A DNA stretch of 64,000 nt, from assembly GCF_013347965.1 (NCBI RefSeq), contig NZ_CP048810.1, positions 1,860,001 through 1,924,000 of the forward strand, written 5' to 3'. Shown here piece by piece: positions 1 through 10,350 of this stretch. This DNA is from Pseudomonas bijieensis (GTDB taxonomy: Bacteria > Pseudomonadota > Gammaproteobacteria > Pseudomonadales > Pseudomonadaceae). The stretch's first letter is position 1, and the number at the start of each line of letters is the position of its first letter. The notes below the pieces were generated by a model. That model did no database searches. It was not told the origin of the DNA and saw nothing but the letters and a program-made list of their open reading frames with translations. Both the position numbers and the translations under genes were made by a program.

Positions 1-1
1 T

Positions 2-163
2 CGTCCCGAACCCGGCGGCAACGAAGTGGACAACCTGCTCAAATACGCTGACCAGGGCGCGTTCGTTCCTGCACTGGAAAACCTCTTCCGCACCGGCAAC
101 CCGGTGGTGCAGGACATCGTGAAAAACTGGTCGGCGTGGGAAAACGGTGTGCCTGCTTTGTGA
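2..163 (+). CDS. C-terminal fragment of an unrecognised protein
   Basis: An open frame enters from the left edge and stops at 161-163, giving the last 53 residues of a protein that ends NWSAWENGVPAL. Codon use is typical of the neighbours. The visible part is acidic and helical-looking, with no motif I can place, so no function is assigned. The body of the gene lies outside the window. Confidence 0.6.
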   Translation, partial: RPEPGGNEVDNLLKYADQGAFVPALENLFRTGNPVVQDIVKNWSAWENGVPAL

Positions 164-291
164 TCTGTCGAAACTCACACCACAGGAAATGTGCAGGGGT
201 GGTGAGCTAGTTTCCATAGCTCACCCGATGGAATTTTCCATTCCAGGCAGGATCACTTGAACATCCACCGAGCGTCCCCAGGAGACCGACG

Positions 292-573
292 ATGCACATG
301 CCCCTTGCTGCCGACAGCACTCACTTCTATTACGGCCTGGACGCGCTACTTGGGCACCAGACCCAAAATGCCACTTGCCAGTTCGACGTCAAACGCTTCG
401 ACGACGCCGAACCGCCATGGTTCGTACTGCACGTACACCCACCGATGCCGGACGACCTGGATAAAGCCCAGATCGTAGTATTCAGCGCCGAAGGCCGGCA
501 AACCAGTGGCATCGTCCGAAGCACCGAGCGCCTGGACGATGGCAGCCTGCGACTGAATGTCGAAAGCAACTGA
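292..573 (+). CDS. Small conserved-looking hypothetical protein (93 aa)
   Basis: This 93-residue soluble acidic protein has no signal peptide or membrane segment. The start at 292 follows a GGAGAC ribosome-binding site (spacing about 7), which is preferred over an overlapping frame that starts at 257. The sequence contains a PPWFVLHVHPPMP stretch and a C-terminal beta-like VFSAEGRQTSG segment. I do not recognise a family. It stands alone, converging with the transporter pair downstream. Confidence 0.6.
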   Translation: MHMPLAADSTHFYYGLDALLGHQTQNATCQFDVKRFDDAEPPWFVLHVHPPMPDDLDKAQIVVFSAEGRQTSGIVRSTERLDDGSLRLNVESN

Positions 574-578
574 GCCCT

Positions 579-1031
579 TCAGGCCTGCTGCACACTGCTG
601 CGATACATGAACACCAGCGCCAAGGCCAGGCAGGCCATGGCCAGGATCCGGCTACCGGACAACCCGATGGCCGGGTTGCCCAGCCAGCCGAAGTTGTCGA
701 TCAACATACCCATGCCCAATTGCCCGACGATCACCGCCACCGTCGCCACGCCCGTCCCGACCCGCGGCACCGCACCGACCATCACCATCATGTAGACGAC
801 GCCGAACAACGCACCGCTGAGCTGCCATTTCGGCACATCCAGCAAGGTGACCGCGTGGGCCGGTTCGAAAAATACGATCAGCAACCCGGTGACCACAGCG
901 CCCACAGCAAAGGTCAGCAGGCTGCTGCGCAGCACACCGACCGTCTGGCCCAGGCGGCCGTTGATAGCCGCCTGGACACTCAGCACCGCACCCGCAGCGA
1001 CCACCACCAGCAATAAAATGAACAGACTCAT
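579..1031 (-). CDS. DMT-superfamily transporter, YdcZ (DUF606) type, subunit 2
   Basis: About 150 residues with five hydrophobic segments; it begins MSLFILLLVVVAAGAVLSVQ and carries the AAINGRLG motif near the first helix that marks YdcZ/DUF606 proteins. These half-size members of the drug/metabolite transporter superfamily usually work as pairs in the inner membrane. The start at 1031 is chosen over an upstream one at 1088 because it gives the normal N-terminal helix. It lies 2 nt after the end of a second YdcZ gene on the same strand, so the two are probably a heteromeric transporter. Substrate unknown. Confidence 0.85.
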   Translation of the reverse strand: MSLFILLLVVVAAGAVLSVQAAINGRLGQTVGVLRSSLLTFAVGAVVTGLLIVFFEPAHAVTLLDVPKWQLSGALFGVVYMMVMVGAVPRVGTGVATVAVIVGQLGMGMLIDNFGWLGNPAIGLSGSRILAMACLALALVFMYRSSVQQA

Positions 1032-1033
1032 AT

Positions 1034-1528
1034 TCAACCTCGGGCAATCAGGACAAGGGCTACGACTATCAGTGCCAACGCCAGCCAACGTTCGCCGTTG
1101 ACCCGTTTGCGGCTCGCACCGAACCAGCCGAAATGGTCGATCAAGACACTTTTGCCCACCTGGCCGGAAAGGATCGCGACCATCGTCATGGCGATGCCGA
1201 TGTGGGGCGTGGCGAGCGTCAGCACCACCACGTAGATGGGCCCCAGGAAACCGCCGATCAGTTGCCAGCGTGGCAGTTCATTCAGCGCCGGACCTTGTTG
1301 CCGACCGCTGAGCAGTAACAGCAGGAAGAGAATCGCCGAGCCGACGCCAAAGATGCTCAGGGTGGCCCACAAATGCCCGACCTGGCTCCCAAGCGGCCCC
1401 AGCAGGCCGGCCTCTACCGACAAGCCCATACCGGCCAGGATCACCACGGGCAACAATAGCCAGCGCAAGAACGACCGTGGTTGGGCAGCCGTCACCGGAC
1501 CGGCTTCGTTCAATGAGGAAACCTGCAT
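1034..1528 (-). CDS. DMT-superfamily transporter, YdcZ (DUF606) type, subunit 1
   Basis: 164 residues: a short polar N-terminus, then about five transmembrane segments. It shares the IDHFGWFG / IDNFGWLG motif with the downstream gene, showing that the two are tandem paralogues. It is the first gene of a two-gene operon transcribed leftwards. A LysR gene starts 112 bp away on the other strand, a common arrangement in which the regulator controls the transporter. Substrate cannot be read from the sequence. Confidence 0.83.
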   Translation of the reverse strand: MQVSSLNEAGPVTAAQPRSFLRWLLLPVVILAGMGLSVEAGLLGPLGSQVGHLWATLSIFGVGSAILFLLLLLSGRQQGPALNELPRWQLIGGFLGPIYVVVLTLATPHIGIAMTMVAILSGQVGKSVLIDHFGWFGASRKRVNGERWLALALIVVALVLIARG

Positions 1529-1640
1529 GCTCAGAACCTGTTTGGAAAAGGAAGGCCGGCATTATCGGCTGGTGTCCCTGTGCGATAAATGGGAGTATCC
1601 CGACAACACTTTTGCGTAATACGCACAGGACCGCCACCCC

Positions 1641-2573
1641 ATGCACGGCCTCAATGAACTCGGCTTCAAGGCGCTTCGCTTGTTTGTCGCGGTGCTCGAT
1701 CACGGCAGTTTCTCGGAGGTGGCCCGGCGCGAAGGCTTGGCTCCGTCATCGATTTCCCGGCAGATCCAACTGATGGAGCAGGCCCTGAACCAGCAATTGC
1801 TTTACAGGCACACCCGCGCCGTGTCCCCCACCGAAGCCGGCCGCCTACTGGGGCATCATGCTCGGCTGCTACTGGTGCAATTGGAGGAAGCCGAACAAGC
1901 CTTGCAGGAACAGCACAGCGAGCCCTCCGGACTGGTGCGGATCAACGCCCCGGTGGTATTCGGCCAGCGCCACCTGACCCCGTGGCTGGGCCAGTTGTGC
2001 GAACGCTACCCAAAGCTGCAATTGGAGATCCAGCAGACCGACAGTTACGTCGACCCACTGCAGGAAGGCGCCGACCTGCTGTTTCGGATCGGCCCGCTGC
2101 ATGATTCAGGCATGCAGGCGCGGGTCGTCGCCCCCCATCGTTTTCAGATCGCGGCCAGCCCCGCCTACCTGGCTCGCCACGGCGTGCCGCTCAAACCCCA
2201 GGATCTGGCGGCCCATCAATGCCTGGCCTACAAAGGCGTGACCGGCCAGCAGCGCTGGTTCTTCCGCCGCCCGGGCCAGGCCTGGACGCCCTACAGCGTC
2301 AAGGGCCCGATCACCAGCAACCATGCCGACACCTTGACCCAGGCCGCCGAACAAGGCCTGGGACTGGTGATGTTTCCGTCCTGGCTGATCGGCGAAGCGT
2401 TGCGCAATGGCAGGCTGGTCCCGGTACTGGAGGATTACCAGGCCTCCAACAGCCTCGAACCCCAGCAGATCGCCATTCTCTGGCCGGGCAGCCGACGCCT
2501 GTCGGTGAAGGTGCGCACGGTCATCGATTTTTTCCTGGAGTGTTTTGGCGAAGTGCCCTATTGGGATCGCTGA
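1641..2573 (+). CDS. LysR-family transcriptional regulator
   Basis: 310 residues. Residues about 8-65 form the winged HTH (FSEVARREGLAPSSISRQI as recognition region), and residues about 95-300 form a periplasmic-binding-like effector domain. It is divergent from the YdcZ-type transporter pair, which it may control. No strong ribosome-binding site precedes the start. The effector is unknown. Confidence 0.9.
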   Translation: MHGLNELGFKALRLFVAVLDHGSFSEVARREGLAPSSISRQIQLMEQALNQQLLYRHTRAVSPTEAGRLLGHHARLLLVQLEEAEQALQEQHSEPSGLVRINAPVVFGQRHLTPWLGQLCERYPKLQLEIQQTDSYVDPLQEGADLLFRIGPLHDSGMQARVVAPHRFQIAASPAYLARHGVPLKPQDLAAHQCLAYKGVTGQQRWFFRRPGQAWTPYSVKGPITSNHADTLTQAAEQGLGLVMFPSWLIGEALRNGRLVPVLEDYQASNSLEPQQIAILWPGSRRLSVKVRTVIDFFLECFGEVPYWDR

Positions 2574-2587
2574 GCGCACTGTTAGGC

Positions 2588-3196
2588 TCAGTCGAACTTG
2601 ACCAGGTTCAGCACCGGCAGAGGGCCGCCCGGGAACTGGGTCAAGCGTGCGCCTACACTCAGGGGCCCCAGGTCCACGGCGAAGAATCCCAAGCGCTCGA
2701 TCAACTGCGCGACCTCATCGCGTGCCTGCACGTCGTCACCGCTCAGGAACAGCACCCGCTTGCCGCCTTCGGACGTCGGATCTGCCTCCAGCAGGCGCGC
2801 CAGCAAGTGATTGAAGGCCTTGACCACCCGCGCGCCCGGCACCCACTCACTGAACACCTCGGTGGAAGCCCGGCCCTGCAGATCAACCGCCTCGAACTCC
2901 GGGACTTTGATTGCATTGTTGGCATCGATCACGATGCGCCCGGCAAAGTCCGACAAACCACTCAACGCCTCCGGCAGCCTCGACCAATTAACGGCCACCA
3001 ACACCATCGGCTGGGCCGCGGCTTGCTGCACGGTGCCGGCACGCACGGTGGGCCCCAGATCGGCGACCAGCCCGGCCAGGCTGTCCGGGCCACGGCTGTT
3101 GGCAATCACCACGTTGATGTTCTGGCGGGCCAGGGCGCGGGCGAAAGCACTGCCAATGGCGCCGGCGCCGATGATGCCAATGGTTTCGATACTCAT
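2588..3196 (-). CDS. NADP-binding oxidoreductase, F420-dependent-reductase-like (YrpG/NpdG fold)
   Basis: About 202 residues. The N-terminus IGIIGAGAIGSAFARALA is a Rossmann GxGxxG dinucleotide site, and NSRGP follows beta-2, as in NADPH-dependent F420 reductase-like proteins. Pseudomonads do not normally use F420, so an NADP-linked reductase is more likely. The start at 3196 (MSIETIG) places the Rossmann strand at the very N-terminus; a start 15 bp upstream is less typical. It is divergent from the LysR gene at 3333, its likely regulator. It converges with the LysR gene ending at 2573. Confidence 0.8.
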   Translation of the reverse strand: MSIETIGIIGAGAIGSAFARALARQNINVVIANSRGPDSLAGLVADLGPTVRAGTVQQAAAQPMVLVAVNWSRLPEALSGLSDFAGRIVIDANNAIKVPEFEAVDLQGRASTEVFSEWVPGARVVKAFNHLLARLLEADPTSEGGKRVLFLSGDDVQARDEVAQLIERLGFFAVDLGPLSVGARLTQFPGGPLPVLNLVKFD

Positions 3197-3332
3197 GTCG
3201 TCTGTCCTCAAAGGTTGGGATAAGCCTGGCGGTGATGTCCGCCGTTGGGGTGCATATTGCTCTTGTCATTCCCGCCTGATTAGCCGGTAATAGCTTGAAT
3301 CATTTTCAAGCATTGCTATCAGGCAGAACGCC

Positions 3333-4280
3333 ATGGAAACCCTCGCCAACCTTGAATGCTTCGCCCGCAGTGCCGAGACGGGGAGTTTTTCCGCAGCCGC
3401 CAGGTTGCTGGGCCTGACGCCTGCCGCCGTCAGTCGCAACGTAGCGATGCTCGAGCGCAACCTGGGCGTGCGCCTGTTCCAGCGCTCGACCCGAAAATTG
3501 TCCCTGACCGAAAACGGCGAACACTTCCTGGCCAGTATCGGCGCTCACCTCGAAGCCTTGCAGACGGCCATCGGCGCCGTGACCACGGAACGGGGTGAAC
3601 CGGCCGGGGTATTGCGAGTGAGCCTGTCACCGAGTTTCGGCATCGGGCATGTGTTGCCGCTGATGCCGCAATTCCTGGCTCGCTATCCGCTGATCCGGCC
3701 ACAATGGCATTTCGAAAACCGCCGGGTAGACCTGATCGCCGAAGGCTTCGACGCGGCGATTGGCGGCGGCTTCGAACTGACGCCCGGCGTCGTCTCGCGC
3801 ACCTTGGCACCGGCCCATCTGATCGCGGTGGCAAGTCCTGCCTACCTGGTTACACACCCCCGGCCCGCGCATCCAGAAGACCTGGCCCACTTCGATAACA
3901 TCGTGCTGCGCTCGAGCCTGACCGGTCGCGTGCGCCAGGCCGTGATGCGCAACGCTGCCGGGCTTGAATCGGCGCTGCGGCTGCCCGAATCCATCGTCCT
4001 CAACGACCCCGTCGCCATGCGCGAAGCCACCCTGCTGGGCCTGGGTATCTCACTGTTGACGGTGCCGGACGTGCTGCCCTGGCTGGAACGGGGCGAATTG
4101 GTGCGGTTGCTGCCGGACTGGTACATGGACCTTGGCGCAATCTCCTTGTATTACCCCAGCCGCACATTGATGCCCGCCAAGACCCGGGGCTTTATTGACT
4201 TCATCACCGAACATTTCGAACGCGAAGGGCTGGCCAAGCGTTTCTGCGCGCTGGAATCCAGTGCAGCGCCCATGGGATGA
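3333..4280 (+). CDS. LysR-family transcriptional regulator
   Basis: 315 residues with HTH at about 1-60 (FSAAARLLGLTPAAVSRNVAM) and a LysR substrate-binding domain of the CrgA/AaeR-like class (RVSLSPSFGIGHVLPLMPQF). It is divergent from the Rossmann oxidoreductase at 2588-3196 across a 136-bp intergenic region, which suggests local control. Confidence 0.9.
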   Translation: METLANLECFARSAETGSFSAAARLLGLTPAAVSRNVAMLERNLGVRLFQRSTRKLSLTENGEHFLASIGAHLEALQTAIGAVTTERGEPAGVLRVSLSPSFGIGHVLPLMPQFLARYPLIRPQWHFENRRVDLIAEGFDAAIGGGFELTPGVVSRTLAPAHLIAVASPAYLVTHPRPAHPEDLAHFDNIVLRSSLTGRVRQAVMRNAAGLESALRLPESIVLNDPVAMREATLLGLGISLLTVPDVLPWLERGELVRLLPDWYMDLGAISLYYPSRTLMPAKTRGFIDFITEHFEREGLAKRFCALESSAAPMG

Positions 4281-4316
4281 TCGGCCTCCGAGCACGACCA
4301 TCCGTGGAGCGTTTCA

Positions 4317-4904
4317 ATGTCATTGCTGAGTAAACAAGCCACCGCCCTGTTGCTGGCGGCCATCGCCAGCCTGGTCGTGGTACCTGCCCATGCCGCCCCG
4401 GCCAAAACCGCTGGCGATGCACCGGCACAGAAGGTTTCGATGCTGGGTGGCAAGCTTAACTTCACCCTGCCCAAGGGTTTCACGGCGACGCCGCTGCCCG
4501 CCGGTGAACTGACCCAGGGCACGGCCGGGGCAACGGGCACGATGTACAGCAATGCCGCCAGCAGAACCGTTGTGATCACCGCTGAAAACACCATCGTCAA
4601 CGGCGCGAATGTGAAGGACAACGACAATGCCTTTCTCGATACCACCTTCGCCGACTTCGCCGTTCAGAAAACCAAGGCCCTGCCGGACGCCAAGATCCTC
4701 GGCGAAAAAAGCCTGACCCAGAAAGGCACCGGCCTGGGTCTGCGCCAGCTCGATACCAGCGCCACCCAGGGCGGCGGGCCAACCCTGGACACCACGTTGA
4801 TAGGCGCCTCCGGCACGCGCATGGCGGTGGTGCAGATCATCTCCCGGGCCAGCGACAAGACCGGTCATGAAGCGTTGGTGAAACAGATCGCCAGTGGTCA
4901 GTGA
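4317..4904 (+). CDS. Exported hypothetical protein
   Basis: 195 residues with a clear Sec signal peptide (ALLLAAIASLVVVPAHAAP, cleavage near residue 27). The mature part contains LNFTLPKGFTATPLPAGE and several beta-strand-like segments with no cysteines or catalytic motif. It may be a small periplasmic protein. It follows the LysR gene by 36 bp and could be co-transcribed. No function assigned. Confidence 0.75.
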   Translation: MSLLSKQATALLLAAIASLVVVPAHAAPAKTAGDAPAQKVSMLGGKLNFTLPKGFTATPLPAGELTQGTAGATGTMYSNAASRTVVITAENTIVNGANVKDNDNAFLDTTFADFAVQKTKALPDAKILGEKSLTQKGTGLGLRQLDTSATQGGGPTLDTTLIGASGTRMAVVQIISRASDKTGHEALVKQIASGQ

Positions 4905-4923
4905 CGGGCACCGCATAGCCCCC

Positions 4924-4950
4924 AATCGCGAGCAAGCTCGCTCCCACAGG
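4924..4950. repeat. Single REP element
   Basis: A single copy of the genus-typical palindrome (ATCGCGAGCAAGCTCGCTCC with the CACAGG tail) lies between the exported hypothetical and the esterase, both of which end here. It could form the transcript-end hairpin for either gene. Confidence 0.85.
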
Positions 4951-4963
4951 GATTTACAGCGGG

Positions 4964-5680
4964 TCAGGGGTTGAGTCGCTCCAGCCAGGCTCGCAGGTCC
5001 TGCACCTCCTGCGCACTGATGCTGTGGCCCAGGCCCAGGTAGGCATGGAATTCCGGTTCCAGCGCCAGGGTCTTCAGGAATGTGTTGGCCTCGGTGCCAT
5101 CGTGGTAGGGAATGATCGGGTCTGCCGTGCCATGGCCGATGAATATGGCCAGTGCCCGTCGCGACTCGTCGGGGGTCAGTTCCGCCCGCAGCACCGACAG
5201 GACACGCCCGCCCATCGCGGCAATGCCGCCGACAGCTTCGGGGTGTCGCAGGGCCACCTCGTAGCTCATCATCGCCCCCTGGCTGAACCCCACCAGATAG
5301 ACCTTGCTCGCGTCGGTCGAATATTTGACCCGGGCCTTGTCGATGAAATCCAGCAGCACCTGGCCGCTGGCCTTCAGGTCCGAGGCGTCACCGTCATAGG
5401 CGCCCTCGCCCTTTTTGGCGAACCACTGGTAACGGTCCTGCTCCATGCTCTTCGGCGCCCGCACCGAGAGGTAGTTGTAATCCCGGGGCAGTTCGTCCTT
5501 GAGTTCGAACAGGTCCTGTTCGTTGCTGCCGGAGCCGTGCAGGAAGATCACCAGCGGGCGGTTACCGGCTTGCCCATCGACTTGGGCCAGGTAGTTGAGC
5601 GGCAAGTCCGTGTGCAGCGAGGGTTGGGCCTGCAACCCGGACGAGACCAGCAACAGAAACAGGGTGAGCGCTTTAAACAT
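4964..5680 (-). CDS. Secreted alpha/beta-hydrolase, carboxylesterase/phospholipase (YpfH) type
   Basis: 238 residues with signal peptide FKALTLFLLLVSSGLQAQP. The alpha/beta-hydrolase fold shows an oxyanion motif FLHGSGSNEQDL, nucleophile elbow GFSQGA, the acid in GTADPIIP and the final histidine in LGHSIS, so the triad is complete. The family hydrolyses short-chain or acyl esters; the substrate is not predictable. The start at 5680 is preferred to 5719 because the signal peptide begins there and it follows AGGAAG. Confidence 0.85.
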   Translation of the reverse strand: MFKALTLFLLLVSSGLQAQPSLHTDLPLNYLAQVDGQAGNRPLVIFLHGSGSNEQDLFELKDELPRDYNYLSVRAPKSMEQDRYQWFAKKGEGAYDGDASDLKASGQVLLDFIDKARVKYSTDASKVYLVGFSQGAMMSYEVALRHPEAVGGIAAMGGRVLSVLRAELTPDESRRALAIFIGHGTADPIIPYHDGTEANTFLKTLALEPEFHAYLGLGHSISAQEVQDLRAWLERLNP

Positions 5681-5746
5681 CAATCTTCCTCCATCGTTCG
5701 ATAGCCGCACAGCAGACACGGTGCCGGTGGTAGACAGCGGTTATCA

Positions 5747-6640
5747 GTGGTTGCTCAATTCGATCCGGCACTGCGCTATGATCAGCGGCGACCATCGACA
5801 AGCGAGTCAGAAAAAGTGCGTCCATTACCACGGATTGGTGTTGGCCTCAGGGCCCCTCATTATCAAGCGTTCCTGGAGGGCCATCCCGCCGTCGACTGGC
5901 TTGAGGTTCATACGGAGAACTACTTGGGGCCTGGCGGCAAGGACCTGCATGTTCTGCGATGCCTGGCGCAAAGATATCCCATCAGCCTACATGGCGTCGG
6001 ACTGGGCATCGGCTCGGTCCATGGTTTTTCCAGCGCCCATGTCGAACGCATACGACGCCTGGCTGCGGACGTAAATCCGTTCCTGGTATCCGAGCATTTG
6101 AGTTGGGGGGCGATTGAAGGACGATGCCTCAACGACCTGCTGCCGCTACCCCTGGTTGAAGCTTCGCTGGACCTGGTCTGTGACCGGGTCGACCAGGTCC
6201 AGGATACGTTGGGCCAACAGTTGTTGCTCGAAAACATCTCCACCAGCTTGCGCTACCACGGCGATACCCTGGGCGAAACCCAGTTCCTCGCCGAAGTGGT
6301 GGCACGCACCGGAAGTGCAGTGCTACTCGACCTCAATAACCTCCACGTCAATCAGTACAACCATGGTGAATGCGCACTCGCCGCCCTGGAGGCTCTGGAT
6401 AAATCGGCTGTTCGCGAATTTCATCTGGCGGGCCATAGCCAGGAAGAGGACCTGTTGATCGACGATCATGGCAGCGCGGTGGCGGAACCGGTCTGGGCAC
6501 TGTATCGCAATGCCTTGCGCCGGTTTGGCCCGGTACCGGTACTGGTTGAATGGGACACACGCCTGCCGCCGCTGGGCGAGTTGCTCGATCAGGTCGAGAT
6601 CGCTCGGACGATTGCCCGGGAGGTGTTGCATGACACGTGA
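5747..6640 (+). CDS. MNIO (DUF692) multinuclear non-heme iron enzyme, BufB-like
   Basis: Up to 297 residues; a GTG at 5816 would give 274 residues beginning just before LPRIGVGLR and fits the family better. TIM-barrel motifs seen: [44 protein letters not shown] and LVEWDT. These contain the His, Glu, Asp and Asn residues that bind two or three irons in MNIO enzymes, which oxidise cysteine-containing peptide precursors (for example MbnB, and BufB of copper-binding bufferins). It overlaps the DUF2063 partner by 11 bp. The expected DUF2282 precursor is not upstream, but one occurs in an unusual fused form at 8018. Confidence 0.92.
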   Translation: MVAQFDPALRYDQRRPSTSESEKVRPLPRIGVGLRAPHYQAFLEGHPAVDWLEVHTENYLGPGGKDLHVLRCLAQRYPISLHGVGLGIGSVHGFSSAHVERIRRLAADVNPFLVSEHLSWGAIEGRCLNDLLPLPLVEASLDLVCDRVDQVQDTLGQQLLLENISTSLRYHGDTLGETQFLAEVVARTGSAVLLDLNNLHVNQYNHGECALAALEALDKSAVREFHLAGHSQEEDLLIDDHGSAVAEPVWALYRNALRRFGPVPVLVEWDTRLPPLGELLDQVEIARTIAREVLHDT

Positions 6641-7421
6641 AGAGTTGGCCGCGCTGCAGATCAGCTTTACCCAGGCGCTGGATAGTTCATCATCGCCCTC
6701 TGCCCTGCCACAAGGATGGTTGGAGACGGCAAGCGCTGGCGACCGGCGACGCTTCGCACGCTATCGCAGCGGGCTGTGGCGGCATCAGGAGCAGTCGTTG
6801 GCCTTGACCTATCCCGTCATCAAGGCGCTGGTGGGCGATCATTTTTTTCGCTCGCTCGCCTATGACTATGGGCGGCGCTATCCGTCGCGACATCCAGACC
6901 TGGGCATGTTCGGCGAGCGCCTGCCGACTTTCCTCGATCAATATCCTTCCGTAGCGCCCTACCCATATTTTGCGGCGGTGGCCTCATTGGAATGGGCCCT
7001 CCACCTTGCCTCTCATGCCCGAAAAGCCACGGCACTCGATCCTCGGGCACTGGCCACAATGAGCAGCGCCGAGCTGGATATCCAACGATTCACCTTGTCG
7101 CCGGGCTGTGGACTGCTGCCCTGCGAATGGCCGGTGGTCAAGATATGGGCCGCCCATCGCCAGCAGAGCCAGCCTCTACCGTCAGTGAACCGCCACGCCT
7201 GCACCGCTCTCGTCTATCGAAACGGCTGGAGCGTCGAAGCACGCGAGGTCGAGCCCTGGGAAGCCGCGGCGCTGGAGCGCTTGGCGCAGGGCACGACCCT
7301 GGGCGAAGCGTTGATCGCCGCCCAGGAGCGTTACAGCGCGCTGGGTCAGCCCCAACTGGTCGATAGCGCTACCCTGGTCACCCGCTGGTTGAATGATGGC
7401 CTGCTGACTGCCGTTCCCTGA
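6630..7421 (+). CDS. DUF2063 (BufC-like) partner protein of the MNIO enzyme
   Basis: 263 residues. The N-terminal DUF2063 domain is helical ([13 protein letters not shown], then [33 protein letters not shown]), the region thought to recognise the precursor peptide. A second alpha/beta part follows from about residue 110. The family is almost always encoded next to DUF692 enzymes and acts as the precursor-recognition partner. ATG at 6630 lies inside the last codons of the DUF692 gene, so the pair is translationally coupled. Confidence 0.88.
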   Translation: MTREELAALQISFTQALDSSSSPSALPQGWLETASAGDRRRFARYRSGLWRHQEQSLALTYPVIKALVGDHFFRSLAYDYGRRYPSRHPDLGMFGERLPTFLDQYPSVAPYPYFAAVASLEWALHLASHARKATALDPRALATMSSAELDIQRFTLSPGCGLLPCEWPVVKIWAAHRQQSQPLPSVNRHACTALVYRNGWSVEAREVEPWEAAALERLAQGTTLGEALIAAQERYSALGQPQLVDSATLVTRWLNDGLLTAVP

Positions 7422-8668
<1,247 letters not shown>

Positions 8669-8921
8669 ATTCACCGTGCTCCTATATACATTTCATTAAC
8701 CGCTTCAGGCGCCGATAGAGCAGCGTAGAACAATACGCGCTCAACAATAGCGCTTGGCCTGGTTATGCTCGGGACAAAAAACTGCAATTAAAAAATTTGC
8801 AGCACGTACACTTTCGCCTTTGAAAAGTACTGAATAAATAAATAAACCAGCACCTTGATTTAAGATAAATATTAAGTATTGTCAGTCTATGGACGCAGCC
8901 ATCTGAAAGGGACGACACCAA

Positions 8922-10319
8922 ATGTCAAGTAACATTGTGGATTATGACTTTGCTGACATTCCATTAAAGTCATTGATTGCCCATTCTTCTCAGGGCCAAC
9001 GTCTGAAACCATTACTGTCGCTGCGATATGCCTTTCGAAGTGATGAATTCTGGCGCGACCTGGATCATTGGAAAGACATTGATGCCCAGTTGTTTCTGAA
9101 TCATCTGTGGCAAGAAAAAAATGCCATTACCAGCGTTGGTGCACTGGGTGCATTGATCAAGAACAGAATCAGTGCCGCGTTCCTGAGAGACCTTGAAGAA
9201 GGTCATCAGATGGCTCCGATGTCTATCCGGCTGACGCCCTATATCCTCTCGCTGATTGACTGGGACAACCCTTACCTGGACCCGTTGCGGCGCCAGTTCC
9301 TGCCCCTGGCCTCGGAGATATCCATCGATCATCCCATGGTGAAGCTTGACCCCATGGGCGAGCAGGATGATTCACCGGCCCCGGGGCTGACCCACCGCTA
9401 CCCGGACCGCGTGTTGTTCCTGGCGACCAATGTCTGTCCGGTCTACTGCCGGTATTGCACCCGCAGCTATGCGGTGGGGCTGGACACCGATGCGGTGACC
9501 AAGAAGAAGATCAACGCCCCCGGCGAGCGCTGGGAGCCTGCCCTGCGCTACATAGAAGCCAATTGCAGTGTCGAGGACGTAGTGATCTCGGGCGGCGATG
9601 CCTATCGACTCAAGGCCCGGCAGATCACCGAGATCGGTGAACGACTGCTGGACGTTCCCCATGTACGACGCATGCGTTTCGCCACCAAGGGGTTGGCGGT
9701 ACTGCCGATGAAGATCCAGAGCGATCACGACTGGACCGATGCCATTTCGCGCTTGTCGGACCGGGCGAGGAAGATGCACAAGTCCATTGCGATACACACT
9801 CATTTCAACCATCCGAACGAAATAACGGCGATCACCGCCAAGGCCTTGGAAATGCTCTATGAGCGTGGCGTCGAGGTCAGGAACCAGGCCGTCATCCTCA
9901 AAGGCGTCAATGACAACCCGCAGACCATGCACCGTTTGAACGAATGCCTTGCCTACCTGAACGTGCGTCCCTACTACTGTTTTCAAGGGGACATGATTCG
10001 TGGTGTCGAGGCACTCAGAACCAGCCTTTGCGATTCGATCGCCCTGGAAAAATCCACCCGTGGCCTGATTGCCGGGCATAACACGCCGCATTTCATCGTG
10101 GATCTGCCCGGCGGTGGCGGCAAGCGCGATATCCATAGCTACGACTACTACGACCAATACCTGGGTATCGCCGCCTATCGCGCGCCGGCCGTAAAGGAGG
10201 ACAAGGTTTTTCTTTACTGCGACCCGCTCCATACCCTGACCGCAGACGCCCAAGCCCTCTGGATGAATCCGGCGACGCGGACACAGTTGCTCGAAGATGT
10301 ACTGAAATCCGTCAAATAA
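8922..10319 (+). CDS. Radical-SAM aminomutase, KamA (lysine 2,3-aminomutase) family
   Basis: 465 residues. The central part has PGLTHRYPDRVLFL followed by the radical-SAM cluster motif CPVYCRYC (CxxxCxxC) and the following TR. The PLP-binding lysine sits in VDLPGGGGK. The two Asp residues that hold the substrate side-chain amine in clostridial lysine 2,3-aminomutase align here with the Asp of FQGD and the Asp of FIVDLPGGGG. A basic substrate (lysine or arginine) converted to a beta-amino acid is therefore plausible. It is longer than EpmB-type enzymes. It follows an AAAGGGA ribosome-binding site and an AT-rich leader and starts the 8922-18508 gene run. Confidence 0.88.
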   Translation: MSSNIVDYDFADIPLKSLIAHSSQGQRLKPLLSLRYAFRSDEFWRDLDHWKDIDAQLFLNHLWQEKNAITSVGALGALIKNRISAAFLRDLEEGHQMAPMSIRLTPYILSLIDWDNPYLDPLRRQFLPLASEISIDHPMVKLDPMGEQDDSPAPGLTHRYPDRVLFLATNVCPVYCRYCTRSYAVGLDTDAVTKKKINAPGERWEPALRYIEANCSVEDVVISGGDAYRLKARQITEIGERLLDVPHVRRMRFATKGLAVLPMKIQSDHDWTDAISRLSDRARKMHKSIAIHTHFNHPNEITAITAKALEMLYERGVEVRNQAVILKGVNDNPQTMHRLNECLAYLNVRPYYCFQGDMIRGVEALRTSLCDSIALEKSTRGLIAGHNTPHFIVDLPGGGGKRDIHSYDYYDQYLGIAAYRAPAVKEDKVFLYCDPLHTLTADAQALWMNPATRTQLLEDVLKSVK

Positions 10320-10350
10320 GTGTTCAACCACCGTGAATGGAAGCATAGAA

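Noticed and set aside
8922..10319. epmB (EF-P beta-lysylation) assignment
   Set aside because: The protein is over 100 residues longer than EpmB and is not next to efp or epmA.
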